Assembly (NCBI GenBank): GCA_010093705.1
Contig: MU006098.1
Span: forward strand, 355,981-419,980
Length of the DNA stretch: 64,000 nt
Direction of reading: 5' to 3'
Source of the DNA: Patellaria atrata CBS 101060
Taxonomy: Eukaryota; Ascomycota; Dothideomycetes; Patellariales; Patellariaceae
Shown here: positions 56,229 to 64,000 of the stretch, piece after piece
Numbering within the stretch: position 1 is the stretch's first letter
Layout: each line of letters opens with the position of its first letter
Made by a program: the position numbers and the translations under genes
Notes under the pieces: generated by a model
What the model was told of the DNA's origin: nothing
What the model saw: only the letters and a program-made list of their open reading frames with translations
The model's database searches: none

Positions 56229-57157
56229 CTACTCAATTTCCATCCTATCGCCCTCCATCTCCAAGGCTCCCTGCTTTGCCCTGCGCAGAACACGCTTGGT
56301 TTCGCGCATTTCCGCCTTAAGTCTTTCCCGTACGACATCGAAAATGGCGTTTTCGAAATTGGTGTACGGATTAAGCTGGTGCGAAATTCTCGTGCTTCCC
56401 ATGCTCTGTACTAATTCCTCCATCGTCCCGACTTGTGCATCCTGACTGCCAAAGCCCACAAACTCCACCCATTCGAACTTCATGGTCTTGTACCGGGAGA
56501 GCTCTATGGCGCGATGCCATTCCCCCTAGCTTGGGCTTCCTGGATCCTCTCTATTATAGTACGCCACCAGTTTTCCGTACGATTGAGTCGCATTTGGAAA
56601 TTGTGACGTTGGTGTTGCGTCATTTCCTGGGTAGGGAGGAGATTCAAGTCGGGTCCGTACGTATAGACCCCTAGTACGAAGTACTCGCGGGCGGTGTAAA
56701 TATCGGGATGGTATGTTGCCTTGTAGAGAGCCTCATAGTAGATCTTATGTACATCCTGTACACCGCGTCCCTCAATCCAGTCCGTCCTCATGAAAAATTG
56801 AAGATACTCAAATGTCAGCCGTACCGTATCGATAGCCCTATCCGTTGACTACCTGGAATCGACGCCGCGGAATACGCAAATCCTCATGGCCTCAAGGCTC
56901 ATATCGTGATTCAGCTCGGCCCCATATCGCTCGAATTCGTGATGTACACAGAGCTGATCACTGGGAGTACAGCCGGGAGGTGGCTGGAGGTTATAGTTAC
57001 GGTACGCCTTGATCTCCTGCTTGTGCAGGTTGAGATGACCTTCGATAGCCATAGAGCCCAATCCCTATTTTCCTCAGTCAGTATGATAAAGGATGAATAT
57101 ACAGGCATGACTTACTCTTGTTGCAGGATCATTCAGGTTTTCAGTTTGAGAAGACAT
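56229..57157 (-). CDS. Unrecognised conserved-looking protein, one apparent frameshift
   Basis: Three exons on the minus strand: 57157-57116, 57064-56853 and 56786-56229, with 51- and 66-nt introns (GTAAGT/AATAG and GTAGTC/TGAG). It reads MSSQTENLNDPATRGLGSM..., CVHHEFERYGAELNHDMSLEAMR, GVQDVHKIYYEALYKATYHP. In the last exon coding character passes between frames at a C5 run (56522-56526 on the plus strand) and goes on WHRAIELSRYKTMKFEWVEFVG to the stop. One extra base would give 271 codons. No splice donor of the right phase explains the shift. No known domain; the C-terminus is helical and basic (RERLKAEMRETKRVLRRAK). It is convergent with los1. Confidence 0.6.
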
Positions 57158-59036
57158 GATTGGCGTATAGAAGTGATATTAATATGAGCAGGAAGGTAGA
57201 GTTTGTTGAGATATGAGAAAAAGGTGGGTTGAAGTGAGGTTGAAGAAGTTGGTTGCAGAAGCGGCGGAGGAGGCAATGAATAGGCAGCCCAGCGGGAGGT
57301 CGAGCATGTGATGGAGCAGGTCCATGAAGGTAATGAGAGTGACTGCAAACCGGTATTTGTATTGGAAATGTATCCCGCCGTTGGTTTTTCCGAAACCGCG
57401 TCGATGCTGTTAGTTTATAAAAGGTTTGGTAAAATCCTGAGCCTCGGTGGCCCGGGAGGGGCCACGCGTGATTGCAGCACGCGGGGGTGGGTTCGATTCT
57501 GGTTTATCACTGATAAGTTCACTTTCTCTCACTAATATATTCCCTAAGAACTACTAATCTACTTCAAATCAGACACAGATCCCGGAGGCTTAGGCTCCCA
57601 GGACCCGAGGATGACTCCAATACGCTTGTACTGGGTCAAATATCCTCGAAAACTTCAATCAAATAACTTTTGTGGGAGATGACAAACCCTCGCAAGAGAG
57701 AGATGTACCACACACCCTTCGGAGTGTGTGGGAAAACTTTTTTTTTTTTTTTTTCCTTTTTGATCATTCAAATAGCATATACTTTAAAATTTATAGATGG
57801 AATTTATTTACGACTTGAACTTTGATTCACAAGATTAACTCTGACTGATAAGAGACTTTTTGGTGGTGTGTTACGGTCGACAGGTTTGACATTGGATGTG
57901 AGAAATCCTGATATTACCAAGTCCTACACGTTCTGAAATGCACAGCAACATCCCCAAACCTAAAACGAACGAGTATCTTCAAATACGATGATTGAGCGAA
58001 AGAATATCATGCGACATACTTTATCAACCTGCACGATCTATCGCAGAGCTGCTGCGACACTTTTTCGGTACCTATGAAATGACTACGGTCTGACAGTAGC
58101 AAATGCGACAAAGCTAGAAGTTCAATTGTTACTAAAGGCTGCTTCAAGCCTTTCTTTCCAGACTGCGCAAAGTGTTGATAAGCAAATCTGCTCTTGCGAG
58201 ACGGTGCCTTACGATTGAATGAAGGGCTGGTTGACGCGGAACAGTACTCACAATCGCTGAGGAATGCTTAAGGTAAGATAATCATGTCTACTTCAGCAAC
58301 TCAAGGGATTTGAAGCAACTTAGAGCAGCGAAATGAAAGCATTTACAAGTAGATAGGACGTTCTCTGATGCTTGATAGAGAGGTGTGGTCAGTATAATCA
58401 TTATTCAGACGAGCGTCAACCGAGTTTTACAAAGCTTACCATAATTAGCATGACAGTTTGGATTATTACAGAACTTACAGAAGAGATGGGCTTACAAGAA
58501 GAACTAAGAGGTGTGATTACGGTATTTAATCGCTTAGAGGTAATTATGCTAAACGCCAGAGTGATGGGATGAATGATTGGCTGGTGTATCACATATCCCC
58601 TGCAGTAACAACTCTCCGTTCTCTAGTCAGAGACCAGTCAGATTTCTGCTCTGCCATTTCTGCCGCTCACTATGCACCCAGAATCCCAGATCATCGCCAT
58701 CTTTCTCAGCGAGCACTCGCTAGCTTTAATGCGCTCGTCTCCCCTCTACGAGCGAAGCTTCGTTCGAATCCCCTTCGCGACTGTTGCTGTCTCCGTGCAA
58801 CTCACCTCGTCGCTCCCTTATCTGTGTCGACGGGAAACAGCACAGCAACAACTATCGTCGTTCTGGATACGTCGTTGAGAAGAACCCCTTTCTGCGCCTA
58901 ATCTACGTCCCCACTTCGACCTGTCCGGCTACCCGACAGAGGCCCGAGTCGAGTCCTACAAACGGCCCAGAGTTCATAAGGCTTAGACAAACTACAGGGA
59001 ACTAAGCTTAGAAGAACAGTCGTGGTAGAAACAATC
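57158..59036. other. 1.9-kb gene-free region holding a candidate ncRNA
   Basis: No protein-coding pattern. The interval 57420-57755 is listed separately as a structured RNA candidate. Between about 57760 and 59000 nothing was recognised except the CT-rich leader of the next gene. Confidence 0.5.
57420..57755 (+). ncRNA. Candidate Pol III-transcribed structured RNA
   Basis: A TTTATAAAAGG box (about 57412) is followed by several perfect short stems: GGCC/GGCC (57448-57462), CGCGTG-ATTGCAG-CACGCG (57465-57483), GGAG/CTCC (about 57583), CGAGGAT/ATCCTCG (about 57606-57648) and CCACACAC/GTGTGTGG closing on a UUCG tetraloop (57708-57731). A run of 17 T (57738-57754) follows at once, as in a Pol III terminator. 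B-box-like GGGTTCGATTC is at 57489. Length (about 330 nt) suits RNAs such as SRP, RNase P or MRP RNA, but I could not match their key motifs. It might also be a tRNA-derived SINE. Confidence 0.45.
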
Positions 59037-60211
59037 ATGGTCTTCATACAGAAGAAATGGAGATTTCCTAAGTTCGTATGGGGTCTGGTTATACTGGAAT
59101 TCCCTTTGACAGTCGCCGCCCTCGCACTCTTCGGAATCGCCTCGCCAAATCTGTATCGCACAAAGTTATGGCAAGAGGGCGCGGATCTTGGATTCAACAG
59201 CGACCCGAGCATTATTCTATATGCATATGCGAATTATAAACCGATTGATACGCCAGTGGTATGGAGCAAATTGTACGTCGCGCTATGATCAAAACGTTGA
59301 GCCACCAGATGCTAACGTACTTTTATAGTATGACACAGTTCAATCTTATCATCTCTGTGCTCAGCATGTTCATTCTTCTCGTCAAGACGACGATGTATGT
59401 CATGCATACCTTCATACCATTAATATCGTTTCTCGTACACGGTCTCCTCGTTGGCCTCTATGCTTATAGCGTCTATATGCAATCTGCGCCGGACAAGAGT
59501 GATCCAAAACACCCTTCAAATGGCCCACCATGGTACGTCACGAAGAGTTGTTCTCTTTCGAGCACAGACGAGATTGAAGGATACTGCGAGCAAGCAAAGG
59601 CGAGCTTCTACGTCACTTGCGTTATGCTGTAAGTTACTGTACCCTATGGACCAATTGCACATGTCTGACAACAGTTAAGCGCTCTTTTCGGCATCCATAT
59701 CCTTTGGTCTATCTTTTCGTCCATCCCCACCAAAGAGCAGAAACTGGCACGTCTGTCCAAACTAACTGCTTCCCCCGCCTCATATTATCAAGAGAAGTTC
59801 AGCAACTCTCCCGAAACTGAGATCCCTGCAGAGCATCAATGGGAACTACAACAGATGGGAATGCAGGGCATGTACACTCCTGGTACAACAGGTGCTATGA
59901 AGAATCCAATGAGTAGTCGCAGCGTCGCATTTGGGCAGGGCACATTACCTGAGCACCCTACGACGCCGCGCACGACAGCATTCCAGTCCTTAGGGGGATA
60001 TTATTCGCCGCTACCACCACAACCCTATTCTTCACCGCAACCCCAGCCGGTCTCAACACAACCCTATTATTCACCACAGCCACAGTCGGTGTCACCACAC
60101 CCTATACCGACATTGTCAAGGACATCGACTGCTGGGAGCACGGGCAGTAGGAGTGCGGGAGGTATGGGTAACGCATTACCATTGAGAGAACGTTATGGTG
60201 ATGCAGTGTAA
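59037..60211 (+). CDS. Four-pass membrane protein with Pro/Gln-rich tail
   Basis: Three exons, 59037-59272, 59329-59628 and 59680-60211; 355 residues, in frame, with 56- and 51-nt introns (GTACGT, GTAAGT donors; branch CTAAC in the first). Membrane helices lie at about 15-37 (FVWGLVILEFPLTVAALALF), 83-100, 108-132 and 177-197. A loop between helices 3 and 4 carries two cysteines (KSCSLS..., GYCEQA). The tail is cytosolic-type, rich in Pro, Gln, Ser and Tyr (QPYSSPQPQPVS, QPYYSPQPQSVS). The layout resembles the MARVEL-type fungal membrane proteins of unknown function. No enzyme motif is seen. Confidence 0.75.
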
Positions 60212-60775
60212 ATTCATGACGAATCGGAAAACTTTAGGGTTGTTATAATACTGAATTGTATACGCAGGTTATGAGCAGGGCGTAGATGGATTGGTCGGAG
60301 TTGAAACCTGTTGTTCTTATACCCCCTACGCTCATTTTGTATATGAGATCTAATATCGTCGATTTTGTACACCGTTTTCTTACTTCGAGATACTTCACAT
60401 ACCGAACAATATCCCTACAATGGAGGATGACTGTTCTATATCTGATATGTTTTAACACCTTCGAGATTGTGATGGAGGGTTATGACTATATAGTCAATAA
60501 TTCAATTGTTTTACCACAGAACCCTCTTCACTGCTTGATCTTGTGACTGCTACGTGATAGACATAAATTACTAATAGTCTTTGGTTCGTTGCTTGGGGAA
60601 CATAACACAAAGAGGGCGGAAGCGCGAAAAGCCCGAATCATCAATAATACATCAACAGGTTTTGGAGCCTGCAACATCGGAAGACCTCAAGTCCGGCATA
60701 TATTATACTATACTGAATAGTATATAATGAATTCGAAACTCCTTCATCTACGTTTCTACCACAATATTAGTTCGA
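60212..60775. other. Intergenic, promoter of the separin gene
   Basis: Contains a TATA-rich stretch (TATATTATACTATACTG, about 60698) some 70 bases before the ATG at 60776. No gene. Confidence 0.4.
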
Positions 60776-63700
60776 ATGACACCGCCAACAACAGGCCAGT
60801 CGCGTGTGCAAATAGGCAGCGTCAAGAGCGCGGTTAGCTCATACACGACATGCTCCTCGCTCACGGTCACAGAATTACAATCACTTCTAAACATCCTTCC
60901 AAATCCGGTACAAGAAGACCTTAAATCCAATGCTTCAGCTAAGGCATTAAAGACAGTGGCAAAAAAGACAAGAAACACTCGTCCTAGAGTTGACAATTCA
61001 CAAACAGTTACCCTTGAGACCCTACCTACAATCTACCCCAAACTCTCCCCCCGAGAACGATACATACTCGCTACGGATGTCGTGAACAGTTGTCTGAAGT
61101 CCCTATCCGAGGCCCTCAAATTCTCATCTAAAGTGTCACTGCCACCGCGACAGAAGCAATTAGACAAATCTTACGATGACCGCCCCTCCCGACCGAGAGC
61201 GCATACTCGAACTACGTCGAACACTCAAGAACCACTACGGCCACGTTCTATAAATGAGTCTACCTATTCCTCTGTTCAGCAACATTCTCTCAATGGACAA
61301 CCTTCTAGGGCTACGAGTTTTCCAACAGACCTACAACCCGGGTTGAAGGCAACGGCACAATGTGCAAGAGCAGCTTTTCAATACTTGAGAACTCCTGAGG
61401 CTCAGAAATTCTGTAATAATGAAACTCACCCATTCCAGGTAGAGAATGGTATGCTGGCCTTTATCGGGAAAGTGGTCAGTCTCGGCATGGATAAGACAGC
61501 AATCGAAGAGCTGCGCATTCTCAAGAGACGGTTAGATTCCAAACGGGATGCAAGTGAAGATTCTCCAGAATTGCAAAATGAACCAATCGGAGAAAATTCC
61601 AGTGCAGCTTCGGGGAAGAAAATATTCTCCAAGTTGCTCAACTTCAAGGTAGTATCAATGGATAGTGCGTTACTCGCTCTTATCATTGGTTATCAAATAC
61701 ATGTCCTGAGGATACTTGCTTCAAACCGCCGTCCGGCCGCTGTGGACGCTGTAATTGAATATATGTTGCCGTCTTCACCCTCGTCTCCTCTTAACCTTGG
61801 GATCAAGTGCGCCGAATCGCAAAACTATAGTAGCAAAATCGCAAGGCACCTGGAATCATTCTCGAATATCCTTCTCTCTCTGTGCCCTAGCAATGCGCTA
61901 GCAGAGGATGCTGAGGCGCTCAATAAGGATCTCTACCCAAGTCCCAGTAATGTCCTTAAGTTGCAATGCCTAGCGTTGCATGCTCGAGCATTATGGTGGC
62001 AAATCGCGGGACATGAAGGCAACGCTGGAAGAGACCTTCTTGACCCTTTCTCCAAGAATGTTGATGTTTTCATCCGAAGGTCACAGGAAAACCCAGATCA
62101 TCGATTGATATTGGTACAGAGTCTCTGGAAAAACTTCGAATCTGTTTTGAACCATTTATCTACCCAGATGCTTCATGCTATAGAAGCCGATAAAGCTCGA
62201 CGTAGTATACTTCAAAACCTAGCATCTCTTGCACAGTCTGCCTCAAAGATCGAGGATGCTTTGAACTGGGCCGAATTATCTGTTCCAGAAAGGGTAGCGA
62301 CCAAATCCGAAATAAGAACAGCTAGCGTTGCTGTTCGTAAAGCTACCGTAGGCTTGAAGTCCATGGAATCACCCACTAGAGGCTGCAATGTGGAAGCTCT
62401 TGTGGTTACTGCTCAAGAATCGCTGGATTGTCGGTTGAGGGGAGATGCTGCAGATCTGGATGTCCTTCTCGGTGATATCAGTGATCTGAGAAGAGCCGCT
62501 ACGAAGTTACTCATGTCGTGCGAACCTGACTCGAAACAAGATGCGGAAGGCTCCATAGAGTCACCTTGGGTCATAGGGGCTTTGTGCATTCACTCATGTG
62601 TAAGATTCTTAGCTAGATATGTGGGGAAGAGACGTGATAACTCGGATACAAAAAAGGACACCGACAGGCATGCAGAGAAACTGGCTTTGGCCCGTAGACT
62701 GGCCAAAGGTTTTATCGACTCTGCTATTGTCTGCTGTAAAAGCTTAATAGACACGCGGAACGTGAAATGGGAAGAGTTCGACGTTGTACTTCGCGATTGT
62801 GAGACTATCATATCAGGAATTCATCAGGACTTCGAGGAAAACGCCATCTCAGAATGGCACAGTTCCGCTCAATACCCTCTTGTTCGGATCTCTAATACAT
62901 ATTGGGCCTATTATCTACGTTATGATAAGAAAAACGAGCAATCGGAAAGGGTCAATCTTCTTAACGCGGTTCGACGGTCAGTCGACGTATTATCTGATAG
63001 TGGAACAGCGGAACAAGCGTCTGGATACCTGAGTATCAAGCTTGAGAGGCTTGGATTATTGTATGAAGCAGTTTCTCGCTTTAGTCGTGCACATGCTTCT
63101 TTATACAAAGCTATTCAAGTATCTATCAATTCTGGTTTCCTTCGCGGTATCGCAAAGTTGGCAGAAACAACCAGTCTAAGTGAGATAAGACAAAAGGACC
63201 GCAATGGGCTACTTCTCGACCGTATCATATTATCTTACCAGCGCATAACATTGAAATATGTACCAGAGACATCGGAGGAGGGTATTTTCTCGGGCTTCTT
63301 TGATAACCCAAGTTTGATACCTGATCAGCGTGGTCTCTTACTTGAGTGGCAGCTCGCTCTATTTGCTGAGTCTCAATCCATGTCTCGTAATGAAGACGTG
63401 CGCATATGGGATTCTATTGCGAATTTATCAGAGCTCTTAAAGGTCGTATATTCTTCTTCCGACTTCCCTCTCCGGCGACAAAGAGCAGCAATGATTATTT
63501 TACGCCTCACCCAGAAGCATAAGGACATGCCCGACCCGGGGTGGATTTCCTGGGCTGTCGAGTGTTCTAATAAGTATACGAGCTCTTTAGCCAATGATGC
63601 TGGGTTATCTATGTATCAAGGTGGTATTCGCGCATCGCTAGCTACTTGGATCACGTTTCGGGAGTACCCATCGTCAATTGATGTTCTTCAATCCTCTCTC

Positions 63701-64000
63701 CGCACATGGCAAGATATTTTAGACTCTTCAGATTCTTCTAAAGCCTTGAACAGCCAAATCGATGACTTTAACCAATGGATATCCCTGCTTAACCTGATTT
63801 CTGAGTATCTCGATGGTCAAGGTGAAGAGTATCTTCGGATTCCTGCATTAACGTTATTGTCGCGTGCCATGGAACTTCAGTCTCCCCAGGATCCCGGAAT
63901 GAGAGTTTCTTGCTACTCGAGTCTAGGGTTGTGCTTTCTACAACTAGGGTACTCTGGCAAATGCGGTCTCGTTCTGGCGAAAGCTCAATCATTACTAGAT
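60776..64000 (+). CDS. Separin (separase), N-terminal part, truncated by window end
   Basis: The frame from the ATG at 60776 stays open for 1075 codons to the last base, with no intron needed. The start (MTPPTTGQSRVQIGSVKSAV..., TCSSLTVTELQSLL) and the block LSPRERYILATDVVNSCLKSLSEAL at about 92-116 fit the N-terminus of filamentous-fungal separins (BimB/Cut1/Esp1). Long helical TPR-like repeats follow (LKLQCLALHARALWW, LYEAVSRFSRAHASLYKAI). Separase cleaves cohesin at anaphase. Its catalytic His/Cys domain lies at the C-terminus, outside the window, so the enzyme cannot be confirmed here. The name rests on the N-terminal pattern only. Confidence 0.65.
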   Translation, partial: MTPPTTGQSRVQIGSVKSAVSSYTTCSSLTVTELQSLLNILPNPVQEDLKSNASAKALKTVAKKTRNTRPRVDNSQTVTLETLPTIYPKLSPRERYILATDVVNSCLKSLSEALKFSSKVSLPPRQKQLDKSYDDRPSRPRAHTRTTSNTQEPLRPRSINESTYSSVQQHSLNGQPSRATSFPTDLQPGLKATAQCARAAFQYLRTPEAQKFCNNETHPFQVENGMLAFIGKVVSLGMDKTAIEELRILKRRLDSKRDASEDSPELQNEPIGENSSAASGKKIFSKLLNFKVVSMDSALLALIIGYQIHVLRILASNRRPAAVDAVIEYMLPSSPSSPLNLGIKCAESQNYSSKIARHLESFSNILLSLCPSNALAEDAEALNKDLYPSPSNVLKLQCLALHARALWWQIAGHEGNAGRDLLDPFSKNVDVFIRRSQENPDHRLILVQSLWKNFESVLNHLSTQMLHAIEADKARRSILQNLASLAQSASKIEDALNWAELSVPERVATKSEIRTASVAVRKATVGLKSMESPTRGCNVEALVVTAQESLDCRLRGDAADLDVLLGDISDLRRAATKLLMSCEPDSKQDAEGSIESPWVIGALCIHSCVRFLARYVGKRRDNSDTKKDTDRHAEKLALARRLAKGFIDSAIVCCKSLIDTRNVKWEEFDVVLRDCETIISGIHQDFEENAISEWHSSAQYPLVRISNTYWAYYLRYDKKNEQSERVNLLNAVRRSVDVLSDSGTAEQASGYLSIKLERLGLLYEAVSRFSRAHASLYKAIQVSINSGFLRGIAKLAETTSLSEIRQKDRNGLLLDRIILSYQRITLKYVPETSEEGIFSGFFDNPSLIPDQRGLLLEWQLALFAESQSMSRNEDVRIWDSIANLSELLKVVYSSSDFPLRRQRAAMIILRLTQKHKDMPDPGWISWAVECSNKYTSSLANDAGLSMYQGGIRASLATWITFREYPSSIDVLQSSLRTWQDILDSSDSSKALNSQIDDFNQWISLLNLISEYLDGQGEEYLRIPALTLLSRAMELQSPQDPGMRVSCYSSLGLCFLQLGYSGKCGLVLAKAQSLLD

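Noticed and set aside
57420-57515. tRNA gene
   Set aside because: An anticodon-like stem-loop and a B-box core are present, but the T arm does not pair and the D arm is wrong; kept only as part of a larger RNA candidate.
1-64000. CRISPR arrays, bacterial operons, ribosome binding sites, rRNA genes
   Set aside because: No evenly spaced direct repeats, no operon spacing and no rRNA sequence; spliced genes show eukaryotic nuclear DNA.

Overview
The window looks like nuclear DNA of a filamentous ascomycete (Pezizomycotina; a leotiomycete-like fungus is my guess). The reasons are short 45-90 nt GT-AG introns, fungus-specific families (SAT4-type membrane protein, fucose-lectin-like propeller, UbiA-type terpene cyclase-like enzyme, class-specific P450) and conserved fungal housekeeping genes. 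Exon models below were built by hand from splice motifs and reading-frame continuity; the ones that close exactly in frame are noted.

Layout. 1-3941: a minus-strand Ty3/gypsy retroelement fossil running off the left edge, with one 168-bp LTR visible. 3.9-17.4 kb: gene-poor, with a decayed coiled-coil gene (5.2-5.8 kb), a BTB-like gene (7.6-9.1 kb), an unrecognised gene (9.8-10.7 kb) and diverged repeat or purine-rich tracts. 17.4-20.8 kb: three small secreted proteins that look like paralogues with a beta-gamma-crystallin-like pattern, plus a tRNA-like Pol III element. 21.0-27.6 kb: flavin monooxygenase, mitochondrial ribosomal protein mL50, spindle-pole-body-type coiled-coil protein. 28.9-38.3 kb: methyltransferase, SAT4/rhodopsin-type membrane protein, cytochrome P450 and UbiA-type membrane cyclase/prenyltransferase, which together look like a small terpenoid-type biosynthetic locus. 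38.8-43.4 kb: F-box protein (one apparent frameshift), class II sirtuin, Myb/SANT protein. 43.4-46.6 kb: gene-poor. 46.6-64 kb: membrane-anchored fucose-lectin-like propeller, acidic disordered protein, OXNAD1-like reductase, tRNA exportin Los1, an unrecognised gene (one apparent frameshift), a candidate structured Pol III RNA, a four-pass membrane protein and the N-terminal half of separin, open to the right edge.

How genes relate. The P450 and UbiA-type genes are divergent across a 1.35-kb shared upstream region; the methyltransferase and SAT4 genes lie on the P450 side. The three secreted paralogues sit within 3.5 kb. The other genes are independent housekeeping units. The two apparent host-gene frameshifts both coincide with five-base G runs, so they may be assembly errors rather than real damage.
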